From the NCBI GenBank assembly GCA_947372235.1, contig CANBSW010000011.1, positions 1 through 49,821 on the forward strand: DNA of 49,821 nucleotides, in the 5' to 3' direction. Origin of the DNA: Chitinophagaceae bacterium (GTDB taxonomy: Bacteria; Bacteroidota; Bacteroidia; Chitinophagales; Chitinophagaceae). Position 1 is the first letter of the stretch; each line of letters starts with the position of its first letter. Shown in pieces: positions 31,886 to 39,951 of the stretch. The notes under the pieces were generated by a model, which was not told where the DNA came from, ran no database searches, and saw only the letters and a list, made by a program, of their open reading frames with translations. A program made the translations under genes and the position numbers.

Positions 31886-33565
31886 TTATAAATTTTGTTT
31901 TTTCAATTCAGATACCGCATGATCAACAGCCCTTGCCGTAAACGCCATATAAGTTAATGATGGGTTTACACAAGCTGCCGATGTCATGAATGAACCGTCT
32001 GTTACAAATACATTCGGCGCATCCCAGAGTTGGTTGAATTTATTTACTACCGATGTTTTTGGATCAGCGCCCATACGTGCAGCACCCATTTCGTGGATAC
32101 CACGGCCTTGTACACCATTGGCATCATATCCCTTTACATCTTTTACACCAACCGCTTCCAGCATTTCAATGGCATCCTGCTGCATGTCTTTACGCATCTT
32201 CCACTCATTCTCTTTCAGCTCTGCATCAAAGGCAAGCACATTCAATCCCCATTTATCTTTCTTGGTTTTATCCAGTGTTACTTTATTGGCATGATCCGGT
32301 ATGATCTCTCCAAAGCCACCCATACCCATTGTCCAGCTGCCCGGTTCTGTTAATGCATCTTTGAAATCGCCACCAATAGCAAGCTCAGCAATTTCGCGGC
32401 TCCATCCCTGGCGGCTTGCACCACCCTGGTAACCAAAACCACGAATGTAATCGCGTTTATCGCCAAACAGGTTTCGGTAACGAGGGATATAGATACCGTT
32501 TGCACGGCGGCCAAAATAATATTTGTCTTCATGGCCTTCTACTCTTCCACCCGCACCCACGCCTAAATGGTGGTCCATAATATTGTGACCCAGTTCTCCG
32601 CTGCTGCTGCCCAAACCATCAGGCCATACATCGGTTGCCGAGTTCATCAGGATCCACGCAGAGTTGAAAGTTGATGCATTCAGGAAAACGATCTTTGAAC
32701 TGAATGTATATGTCTTATTCGTTTCTGCATCCAGTACTTCAACACCCGTTGCACGTTTTTTATCTTTATCGTATAAAATTTTTGTGGCGATGGACCATGG
32801 GCGTACTGTTAACTTTCCGGTTTTCATCGCCGCAGGTAACGTAGATGATTGTGTGCTGAAATAACCACCAAACGGACAACCCAGCCAACATTTATTACGG
32901 AACTGACAAGCCGTTCTTTCCTGAATGGCAACGGTTAAATTAGCGGTACGGCCAATGATCATTGCACGGGCTCCCTTGTAATATTCTTTCATTCTTACAG
33001 CCACATCTTTTTCAACACAGTTCATATCCATTGCTGGAAGAAACTGTCCGTCGGGTAATTGTGATAAACCATCACGGTTACCACTGATGCCGGCAAATTT
33101 TTCTACATAATCATACCAGGGTTCAATTTCTTTATAGCGAACGGGCCAGTCAACAGCGATCCCGTCTTTTTTATTTGCATCAAAATCAAAATCGCTCCAG
33201 CGATAAGATTGTCTGCCCCACATCAGCGAACGTCCGCCCAAATGGTAACCGCGGAACCAATCGTAGCGTTTGATCTCAGTATATGGACTTTCTTTATCAC
33301 TCACCCAATAATCCAGATTGGTTTCATTTAAAGGATAGTCTCTTTTTAACACAGGATAATCATCGATCATCTGCTGCGTTCGTTTTCCGCGGTGCGGATA
33401 ATCCCATGCTTCTTTATTGGCATTAACGTAATCCTTGATGTGGTCAATGTTACGTCCACGCTCCAGCATCAATACGGTTAACCCTTTTTCTGTAAGCTCC
33501 TTGGCTGCCCAGCCGCCGCTGATTCCTGAGCCAATGACAATTGCGTCGAAGGTTTGATCGGCCAT
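31886..33565 (-). CDS. GMC family FAD sugar dehydrogenase, catalytic subunit (glucoside 3-dehydrogenase-like)
   Basis: 559 aa. The FAD site IGSGISGGWAAKELTEKG opens the protein. The catalytic His and Asn are in GIHEMGAARMG and AACVNPSLTYMAFT. The cysteine set CQFRNKCWLGC (CX5CX3C) in the middle resembles the [3Fe-4S] site of FAD glucose dehydrogenase, as I recall it. There is no N-terminal signal, so export depends on the Tat-tagged subunit 3. With that subunit and the cytochrome c at 38649 it has the three-part makeup of LacABC-type glucoside 3-dehydrogenases. Substrate is inferred to be a sugar or glycoside. Confidence 0.9.
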   Translation of the reverse strand: MADQTFDAIVIGSGISGGWAAKELTEKGLTVLMLERGRNIDHIKDYVNANKEAWDYPHRGKRTQQMIDDYPVLKRDYPLNETNLDYWVSDKESPYTEIKRYDWFRGYHLGGRSLMWGRQSYRWSDFDFDANKKDGIAVDWPVRYKEIEPWYDYVEKFAGISGNRDGLSQLPDGQFLPAMDMNCVEKDVAVRMKEYYKGARAMIIGRTANLTVAIQERTACQFRNKCWLGCPFGGYFSTQSSTLPAAMKTGKLTVRPWSIATKILYDKDKKRATGVEVLDAETNKTYTFSSKIVFLNASTFNSAWILMNSATDVWPDGLGSSSGELGHNIMDHHLGVGAGGRVEGHEDKYYFGRRANGIYIPRYRNLFGDKRDYIRGFGYQGGASRQGWSREIAELAIGGDFKDALTEPGSWTMGMGGFGEIIPDHANKVTLDKTKKDKWGLNVLAFDAELKENEWKMRKDMQQDAIEMLEAVGVKDVKGYDANGVQGRGIHEMGAARMGADPKTSVVNKFNQLWDAPNVFVTDGSFMTSAACVNPSLTYMAFTARAVDHAVSELKKQNL

Positions 33566-33616
33566 GATTGTTTTTTTGTTTATTGGTTGATTGGTTTACT
33601 TTTTATCGTCAGACCT

Positions 33617-33665
33617 GAGACGTCAGTCGTGAGTGAGATTTGTTTTTACTCACGACTGACGTCTC
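33617..33665. repeat. Inverted repeat, family D (18-bp perfect arms)
   Basis: GAGACGTCAGTCGTGAGT at 33617-33634 is the exact complement of 33648-33665. It lies between the hydroxypyruvate isomerase-like gene and the GMC gene, within the minus-strand arm. Confidence 0.85.
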
Positions 33666-33678
33666 ACGATTCATGCCC

Positions 33679-34563
33679 CTATACATCACATATCTCCACC
33701 GCCTTCCGCAACGATCCTATCTTATCGGTTGAAAGTGGAATAAATTCCTGTGCCACATAATCGTTAAATCCTGTTGCCAGGATCGCTTTCATGATGGCAG
33801 GATAATATAATTCCTGTGTTTCATCTATCTCATGTCTTCCGGGTACACCGGCTGTATGGTAATGACCTATATATGTATTGTAATCTCGAATGGTACGGAT
33901 CACATCACCTTCATCTATCTGCATGTGATAGATATCATACAATAATTTAAAATTAGGTGATGCCAGTCTTTTACACAACTCAACACCCCATTGTGTTCTG
34001 TCGCACATATAATCTTTGTGATCGATCTTACTATTCAGCAATTCCATTGTAATCACCACACCTTTTTTCTCCGCCTGACCAAGTATTTGTTTGATGCCAT
34101 CCACACAATTTCTCAATCCTGTTTCATCATCCATACCATTACGGTTACCGCTGGCGGTGAAGAGGTTTTTGTATCCCGCATCCGCTACCAGATCAATATG
34201 CTCCTGATAATTTTTGATAAGGGTTGAATGGTATTGTTTGTCGTTCCATCCTTTGGAAAGACTGATCTCTGCACCATTGCACATGGTAGAAACAAGGTTG
34301 TATTTTTTAAGTGTAGGCCAGTCTTTTGGTGGAACCAAATCGATACCTTTTAAACCAATATCATTTGCCGCTACACAAAGTTCATCAAGGGTTAAACCGC
34401 TAAAGCACCAGCGGCAAACGGAGTGTTGGATATTACCTTTCAGCATGTACTTTTTTTTCTCTTCCGCAGCAAAAGATGGTATGGCTGTTGAACCAGCAAC
34501 CAATGCCGCAGAACCTGCGAGTATGTTTTTGATGGCTTTTCTTCTATCGGATGTCTGGCTCAT
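33679..34563 (-). CDS. Hydroxypyruvate isomerase-like TIM barrel with Tat signal
   Basis: 294 aa. DRRKAIKNILAGSAALVAGS is a twin-arginine-type signal ending near SFAAEE. The barrel resembles the Hyi family closely: VITMELLNSKIDHKDYM, CKRLASPNFKLLYDIYHMQI, GHYHTAGVPGRHEID and VAQEFIPL, giving the Glu/Asp/His/Glu metal set. Classical Hyi is cytoplasmic and interconverts hydroxypyruvate and tartronate semialdehyde; an exported form more likely acts on a keto-sugar. It lies between the MFS transporter and GMC genes. Confidence 0.87.
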   Translation of the reverse strand: MSQTSDRRKAIKNILAGSAALVAGSTAIPSFAAEEKKKYMLKGNIQHSVCRWCFSGLTLDELCVAANDIGLKGIDLVPPKDWPTLKKYNLVSTMCNGAEISLSKGWNDKQYHSTLIKNYQEHIDLVADAGYKNLFTASGNRNGMDDETGLRNCVDGIKQILGQAEKKGVVITMELLNSKIDHKDYMCDRTQWGVELCKRLASPNFKLLYDIYHMQIDEGDVIRTIRDYNTYIGHYHTAGVPGRHEIDETQELYYPAIMKAILATGFNDYVAQEFIPLSTDKIGSLRKAVEICDV

Positions 34564-34596
34564 AATGATTTCGTCTATAAATATAACCGCTATTCT

Positions 34597-35835
34597 TTAT
34601 GCCGCGGAAGCTGTGGATGAATTTGTATTTTTTTTACCACGCATATAGAAAAAGAGTATGGCAAAAGCTACCGTGAGAATAATGGGTATGATCAAGGTGG
34701 CATTCAATACTTCCGGTCCTGCTAATTTTTTTGCATCATCAGGGGTAACGCCCGGTAACATTTTATCGGCCACCAGTTTATCATAATATCCTCCCATAAA
34801 AATAGTGTAAACAGATACAGCAAACATTCCTGCGCCTCCCATAAAGTTCATTCCAACGGCTCCTGTTTTGGGAAGATTCTCTGATACAAAGCCCAACATC
34901 GTTGGCCAGAAATAACAAACACCCATTCCAAATACAATAGCGCCAACAAAAAGCATATTGCCGGAACTGTGTCCAAGAAGATATAAACCCGCAGCAGCCA
35001 GAATAGCTGAGATCAATAATACGCCGGTTGGTGATAATTTATGTACTACCGGGCCAGCAAAGCCACGGCCTATTACCATGATCCCGGTTTCAATGGTTAA
35101 AAGTAGGATGGCATTATCTGAAACATTTTTCAGTAACACATCGATCCATTGTCCGGTAAATAATTCTGTGATGGCAGTACCAAACATCAAAATGATCATA
35201 CAATAGAACAGCGGACTTAAAAAAACTGCTTTATACATTTCACCGGTAGTAACACCACTGGCAACCCTTTCTGTAACCGGGAAATCGAGCTTACTGAAAA
35301 GGAAACCATATAATATAGTAGGGATGATCATTAAACCAACCTGCCATTGCCAGCCAATACCCATCTTATCTAAAAAGAATACCACTAAAGTTCCGATTAC
35401 AATACCACCCGGAAACCATAGGTGAAAGTGATTGAGTTTTGTTGTTTTATTATCAGAATAAATAGTTGCCACCAATGGATTACAGGCAGCTTCTACGGTT
35501 CCGTTGGCAATACCAACGCATAAGGTAGAAATAAACAGCGTCCAGTAACCTCCTGCAAAAATGGTAAGCAGGATACCTGCCAGATGAAATACAAATGCTA
35601 CAAGTAGCAAACGTTTCATACCAATGATATCAACCACAATACCACCGATCACTACTGCCAGCGGAAAGCCCCAGAAAGCAGTGGCGGCAATGGTTCCCAG
35701 TTCGCTTGCATCCAGGTTGAACTGAACACCGAGGCGCGACAGGATTCCGGCACGGATACCAAAAGAAAGTGAGGTTACAAGTAAGGCTAAACAGCTCGCA
35801 ACAAATAGTTGACTGCGTTGAGGGGTAGTCTGCAT
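34597..35835 (-). CDS. MFS transporter, sugar or nucleoside permease-like
   Basis: 412 aa with about twelve membrane helices and a short polar C-terminus (KKNTNSSTASAA). The loop between helices 2 and 3 has GGIVVDIIGMKRLLL, the MFS motif A equivalent. The absence of a signal and its place as first gene of the minus-strand arm suggest it imports the product of the periplasmic enzymes. It starts at ATG 35835, facing the divergent Gfo/Idh/MocA gene. The precise substrate is unknown. Confidence 0.87.
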   Translation of the reverse strand: MQTTPQRSQLFVASCLALLVTSLSFGIRAGILSRLGVQFNLDASELGTIAATAFWGFPLAVVIGGIVVDIIGMKRLLLVAFVFHLAGILLTIFAGGYWTLFISTLCVGIANGTVEAACNPLVATIYSDNKTTKLNHFHLWFPGGIVIGTLVVFFLDKMGIGWQWQVGLMIIPTILYGFLFSKLDFPVTERVASGVTTGEMYKAVFLSPLFYCMIILMFGTAITELFTGQWIDVLLKNVSDNAILLLTIETGIMVIGRGFAGPVVHKLSPTGVLLISAILAAAGLYLLGHSSGNMLFVGAIVFGMGVCYFWPTMLGFVSENLPKTGAVGMNFMGGAGMFAVSVYTIFMGGYYDKLVADKMLPGVTPDDAKKLAGPEVLNATLIIPIILTVAFAILFFYMRGKKNTNSSTASAA

Positions 35836-36139
35836 GGCAATTAAATAGCGTTAGAGTTAATAGAAATACAATCTGTGGCTTAAATGTAATTTTTTATTTT
35901 TAAATGATGGTGTAAAAAATACACTTGCGTCATTTTTTTTACCAGCTTTACAGCTAACAGATTTTTGACCGATCATAAAACGAAACTGACCGAGATAATG
36001 GTTTCACGCAAAGGTGCAAAGCAGCCAAGGGCTAATATTTGCGCCTTTGTATACTTTGCACTTTTGCGTGAACCCTGATTTCCAAAATATTCCTAATTTT
36101 CAAAACTCAATTGAAATAATCAACAAAACATAACAGAAT
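35836..36139. promoter_or_regulatory. Divergent control region of the sugar oxidation locus
   Basis: This 304-bp stretch separates the MFS-led and Gfo/Idh-led arms. It contains the palindrome GTGTAAAAAATACAC (35910-35924), two direct repeats TGACCGA at 35966 and 35987 (21 bp apart, two helical turns) and the family C inverted repeat 36001-36073. No clear TAnnTTTG element is seen for either arm. The sites are candidates for a shared regulator; none is encoded in the window. Confidence 0.45.
36001..36073. repeat. Inverted repeat, family C (second copy)
   Basis: GTTTCACGCAAAGGTGCAAA at the left pairs with TTTGCACTTTTGCGTGAAC at the right, allowing small mismatches. It shares TTCACGCAAA with 28399-28461. 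Confidence 0.82.
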
Positions 36140-37306
36140 ATGAACCGTAAACTCAGAATGGGAATGGTAGGCGGAGGCAAAGATGCCTTTATTGGTGCCA
36201 TCCATCGTTTGGCCGCCAATATGGATGGCCTCATCGAAATCGTTTGTGGTGCGTTAAGCATCAACCCGGAAATAGCAAAAGCCTCAGGCGAAATGTTATT
36301 CCTTCCAGCAGACAGAACCTATCTTACCTATGATGAAATGATCACCAAAGAAAGCCAGCTGCCAGCTGATATGCGTATGGATTTTGTAACCATCGTTACG
36401 CCCAACTTCGCACACTTTGCTCCCGCAATGATGGCATTGGATCATGGATTTAATGTGGTGATAGAAAAGCCGATGACATTTACTTTGGACGAAGCCAAAC
36501 TATTAAAACAAAAAGTAGAAGAAACAGGGTTAACACTTTGTTTAACCCATACCTATTCCGGCTACCCAATGGTTAAACAGGCCAAAGCCATGGTGCAGGG
36601 TGGTGTGTTTGGAAAGATCAGAAAAGTGTGGGTAGAATATCCGCAGGGCTGGTTAAGCAAACTGAGCGAAAGAGAAGGCAATGCACAGGCAGCCTGGAGA
36701 ACCGATCCAAAAAAATCAGGTAAAGCGGGTTGCATGGGAGATATTGGAACACATGCCGCACATTTATCTGAATATATTACCGGATCAAAAATTACCCATC
36801 TCTGTGCCGATTTAAATGCAATGGTAGAAGGACGTTTACTGGATGATGATGGTAATGTATTATTGAAATTTGATAACGGTGCTGCCGGTGTATTAATGGC
36901 ATCGCAAGTTGCCGCAGGGGAAGAGAATGCTTTAAAGATCCGCATCTATGGCGAAAAAGGCGGACTTGAATGGGCACAACACGAACCCAATACTTTATTA
37001 GTTAAATGGCTTGATCAACCCACACAAATTTTACGCGCCGGCGGAAATTATGGCGACAGGTTATCAAGTTTTGCCACACATAATTGTCGCACTCCGGGCG
37101 GTCACCCCGAAGGTTATCTGGAAGCATTCGGAAATATCTACCGCAATTTTGCTCTAACCCTTTCTGCGAAAATTGATGGCACTACACCAACAGCAGAAAT
37201 GCTCGACTTCCCTTCTTTCGAAGATGGAATCAGGGGAATGGCATTTATTGATAATGTGGTGGCCTCAGGGCAATCGGAGTTGAAGTGGACGAAGTATGAG
37301 TTGTAG
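36140..37306 (+). CDS. Cytoplasmic Gfo/Idh/MocA family oxidoreductase
   Basis: 388 aa with no export signal. The NAD(P) fold starts at once (RMGMVGGGKDAFIGAIHR), then VTIVTPNFAHF and NVVIEKPMTFT with the EKP motif, a TSGYPM-like substrate region (LTHTYSGYPMVKQAK) and GDIGTHAAHL with the catalytic Asp/His. Family members oxidise or reduce sugar hydroxyls. Being cytosolic, unlike the Tat-exported homologue at 28594, it may reduce an imported keto-sugar. It heads the plus-strand arm. Confidence 0.92.
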   Translation: MNRKLRMGMVGGGKDAFIGAIHRLAANMDGLIEIVCGALSINPEIAKASGEMLFLPADRTYLTYDEMITKESQLPADMRMDFVTIVTPNFAHFAPAMMALDHGFNVVIEKPMTFTLDEAKLLKQKVEETGLTLCLTHTYSGYPMVKQAKAMVQGGVFGKIRKVWVEYPQGWLSKLSEREGNAQAAWRTDPKKSGKAGCMGDIGTHAAHLSEYITGSKITHLCADLNAMVEGRLLDDDGNVLLKFDNGAAGVLMASQVAAGEENALKIRIYGEKGGLEWAQHEPNTLLVKWLDQPTQILRAGGNYGDRLSSFATHNCRTPGGHPEGYLEAFGNIYRNFALTLSAKIDGTTPTAEMLDFPSFEDGIRGMAFIDNVVASGQSELKWTKYEL

Positions 37307-37307
37307 A

Positions 37308-37461
37308 CGTCATTGTGAGGCACGAAGCAATCTGTGCCTCAATATTCAGACATCCAGCAATACTAATAGTTTGCTTTTTAAATTTTTGATATTTTGGATC
37401 GTATAAAAATTACATACCCAAGTTATTAGGGACACAGATTGCTTCGTGCCTCGCAATGACG
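37308..37461. repeat. Inverted repeat, family A (29-bp arms, one mismatch)
   Basis: CGTCATTGTGAGGCACGAAG (left arm 37308-37336) pairs with 37433-37461 with one mismatch. It fills most of the gap between the Gfo/Idh gene and the following TIM-barrel gene, inside a same-strand unit, so it is apparently tolerated within an operon. Confidence 0.88.
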
Positions 37462-37477
37462 ACTTAAAAGAAATAAT

Positions 37478-38533
37478 ATGACCACCATCAAAGGCCCCGG
37501 CATCTTCCTCGCTCAGTTTATGGGAGATACGGCTCCGTTCAATTCGCTTGGTTCCATTTGTAAATGGGCGGCATCGCTTGGTTTTACAGGTGTGCAGATC
37601 CCTACCTGGGATAGCCGCTGTATTGATCTGCAAAAAGCTGCCGAAAGTAAAACCTATGCCGATGAAATCAAAGGCATTGTAAATGCAACGGGTTTAGAAA
37701 TTACAGAATTGTCTACGCATCTACAAGGACAATTGGTTGCAGTAAATCCTGCGTATGATGCATTGTTTGATGGATTTGCGCCGGAGAATGTTCGCAACAA
37801 TCCCAAAGCCAGAACAGCATGGGCGGTACAACAATTGGAATATGCAGCAAAAGCTTCACGTAATTTAGGGTTGGATGCACATGCTACTTTTAGCGGTGCA
37901 TTATTATGGCATACCGTTTACCCATGGCCACAACGCCCGGCAGGTTTGGTAGAAACCGGTTTTACAGAACTGGCCAAACGCTGGTTACCTATTTTAAATG
38001 TGTTTGATGAACAGGGTGTGGATCTTTGTTATGAAATTCATCCCGGTGAAGATTTGCATGATGGCGTTACTTATGAAATGTTCTTAGCCAAAGTAAACAA
38101 CCACAAACGCGCTTGTCTTCTTTACGATCCATCGCATTTTGTTTTGCAGTGCCTTGATTATCTCACTTATATCGATCATTACCATGAGCGAATTAAAATG
38201 TTTCATGTAAAAGATGCAGAGTTCAATCCTACCGGAAAACAGGGCGTGTATGGCGGTTTCCAAAATTGGGTAGACCGCGCGGGCCGTTTCCGTTCTTTGG
38301 GTGATGGACAGGTAGATTTCAAATCTATCTTCAGCAAACTGTCTGCTTATGATTATAAAGGATGGGCTGTGCTGGAATGGGAATGTGCTATTAAAGATGC
38401 GGCAACAGGCGCAGCAGAAGGCGCACCGTTTATTAAACAACACATCATTAAAGTAACCGAAAAAGCATTTGATGATTTTGCCGGAACCGGTTCGGATGAA
38501 AATTTTAATCGCCGTATTTTAGGAATTGATTAA
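37478..38533 (+). CDS. Sugar phosphate isomerase/epimerase family TIM barrel, cytoplasmic
   Basis: 351 aa, larger than the exported homologues and without a signal. LGFTGVQIPTWDSRCIDL, LSTHLQGQLVAVNP, DLCYEIHPGEDLHDG (first glutamate ligand), LLYDPSHFVLQ, KMFHVKDAEFNP and WAVLEWECAIKD (last glutamate) give the complete metal set. The order behind a Gfo/Idh/MocA oxidoreductase is frequent in sugar and inositol catabolic operons. Here it is the third member of this fold in the locus, likely acting on the imported keto-sugar. Confidence 0.9.
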   Translation: MTTIKGPGIFLAQFMGDTAPFNSLGSICKWAASLGFTGVQIPTWDSRCIDLQKAAESKTYADEIKGIVNATGLEITELSTHLQGQLVAVNPAYDALFDGFAPENVRNNPKARTAWAVQQLEYAAKASRNLGLDAHATFSGALLWHTVYPWPQRPAGLVETGFTELAKRWLPILNVFDEQGVDLCYEIHPGEDLHDGVTYEMFLAKVNNHKRACLLYDPSHFVLQCLDYLTYIDHYHERIKMFHVKDAEFNPTGKQGVYGGFQNWVDRAGRFRSLGDGQVDFKSIFSKLSAYDYKGWAVLEWECAIKDAATGAAEGAPFIKQHIIKVTEKAFDDFAGTGSDENFNRRILGID

Positions 38534-38648
38534 TAACTTCGGTTGATTGATAGACAACAGTCGGCAGTACACAGACCAAAGTAAACGAACTGTGGACCGT
38601 GGACCAAAAACTACTTATACCTATTCGTAACACTAAAAAACAATTGCT

Positions 38649-39038
38649 TTGAAAAAGTACTACGTAGCCATCGCATTAATGGCATTTATTGGCGCCTGTG
38701 GCGGAAACAATGATAAGAAAGATGAAAAAGCGGTAACTCCTGCTGCAACAACTTCTGTACTTAGTTCAAATCCTGATTACCAGAAAGGATTGGAACTTAT
38801 CGCCAAATCAGATTGCTTAACCTGTCATAAAGTAAGCGAGAAAGTAACCGGCCCGGCTTACAAAGATGTAGCAGCCAAATATGAGAATACAGACGAGAAT
38901 GTTACATTACTTGCAGGTAAGGTAATCAAAGGGGGCTCAGGAGTTTGTGGCGCCATTCCAATGACACCACATGCAGCTTTAAGTGAAGCAGATGCCAAAC
39001 AAATGGTGAAATATATTCTCTTACTCCGTAATAAATAA
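38649..39038 (+). CDS. c-type cytochrome lipoprotein, electron acceptor of the GMC dehydrogenase
   Basis: 129 aa from a TTG start; the first in-frame ATG (residue 11) would destroy the signal, so TTG is real. MKKYYVAIALMAFIGAC is a lipoprotein signal with Cys17. The heme site CLTCH is at residues 56-60, and the axial methionine is probably Met105 (IPMTPH), the layout of small class I cytochromes. It would take electrons from the GMC flavoprotein and feed the respiratory chain. It lies 9 bp before the DUF1080 gene. Confidence 0.9.
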   Translation: MKKYYVAIALMAFIGACGGNNDKKDEKAVTPAATTSVLSSNPDYQKGLELIAKSDCLTCHKVSEKVTGPAYKDVAAKYENTDENVTLLAGKVIKGGSGVCGAIPMTPHAALSEADAKQMVKYILLLRNK

Positions 39039-39047
39039 AAACAACCC

Positions 39048-39767
39048 ATGCGATCATTAACCGTTTCCCTGATGTTAGCCTTTGCTTTGATGTCATTCAC
39101 ATCAGGTAAAAAAATCAATCCATCAATAACTGTTCAAAAAGGCTTTACTTCCTTGTTTGACGGAAAAACCCTGAAAGGATGGCATACCTATGGCAACAGA
39201 CCGGTAACACCTAATGTGATGGTTGAAGATGGTGTGATCTTCCTGAATGGTTCTAACCATGAGGGTATGCTGAAGGGCCGCTCCAATGATCTGGTGAGTG
39301 ATAAGGAATATGAAAATTTTCACTTTAAAATAGATTGGAAAATATCTGCCAAAGGAAACAGTGGCATTATTTTCTGGGCGCAGGAAGACAGCACCAAATA
39401 CAAGGAAACCTACCACACCGGTCCTGAAATGCAGGTATTGGATAATGATGGGCATAGCGACGGAAAGATCATCAAACACCGTGCAGGTAATTTGTATGAT
39501 ATGATTGCCGGCACCGAAGGAGTAGTAAAACCCGTTGGTGAATGGAACACTGCAGAGATCATCAGTAACAAAGGAAAACTGGATTTAGTACTGAATGGTG
39601 TAACCGTAGTATCAACTACTTATGGCGATGATAACTGGAAGCAGATGGTTGCCGGAAGTAAGTTTAAACAATGGCCCGATTTTGGAACCGTTTTCAAAGG
39701 CCATTTTGCTTTACAGAACCATGGTAATGATGTGTGGTTCAGAAATATTATGATCAAGAAATTGTAA
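39048..39767 (+). CDS. DUF1080 family protein (3-keto-disaccharide hydrolase family)
   Basis: 239 aa with a signal peptide (TVSLMLAFALMSFTSG). GFTSLFDGKTLKGWHTYG is the hallmark opening of DUF1080, followed by FHFKIDWKISAKGNSGIIFW, GPEMQVLDNDGHSD, HRAGNLYDMI and GHFALQNHGNDVWFRNI. The fold is a concanavalin-like sandwich. Members have been linked to cleavage of 3-keto-glycosides, which fits the GMC dehydrogenase and cytochrome encoded in the locus. It would act in the periplasm on the oxidised sugar. A strong two-way terminator follows. Confidence 0.92.
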   Translation: MRSLTVSLMLAFALMSFTSGKKINPSITVQKGFTSLFDGKTLKGWHTYGNRPVTPNVMVEDGVIFLNGSNHEGMLKGRSNDLVSDKEYENFHFKIDWKISAKGNSGIIFWAQEDSTKYKETYHTGPEMQVLDNDGHSDGKIIKHRAGNLYDMIAGTEGVVKPVGEWNTAEIISNKGKLDLVLNGVTVVSTTYGDDNWKQMVAGSKFKQWPDFGTVFKGHFALQNHGNDVWFRNIMIKKL

Positions 39768-39779
39768 GGATATAAATTT

Positions 39780-39818
39780 TAAAAAAAAGCCATCTTAATT
39801 AACGAGATGGCTTTTTTT
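39780..39818. terminator. Intrinsic terminator after the DUF1080 gene
   Basis: AAGCCATCT and AGATGGCTT pair around TAATTAACG, with a run of A before and seven T after, so it can stop transcription in both directions. It closes the plus-strand arm of the sugar locus. Confidence 0.9.
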
Positions 39819-39871
39819 ATTGAATTCTGTTTTTTATTTTGTTTCAGAATCCTCTGCGATTTTCTTCGCAC

Positions 39872-39919
39872 CTCATGTTCTCTGCGGCTGGAAGAGTTGT
39901 CAACCGCAGAGAACATGAG
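39872..39919. repeat. Inverted repeat with 16-bp perfect arms
   Basis: CTCATGTTCTCTGCGG at 39872-39887 is the exact complement of 39904-39919. An outer pairing of TTCTTCGCACC with GGCGCAGAGAA adds to it. It sits just upstream of the YdeI-like gene and produces the spurious first residues of the track ORF. Confidence 0.82.
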
Positions 39920-39951
39920 TAAAAGAGTTGGCGCAGAGAAAAATAAAATAT

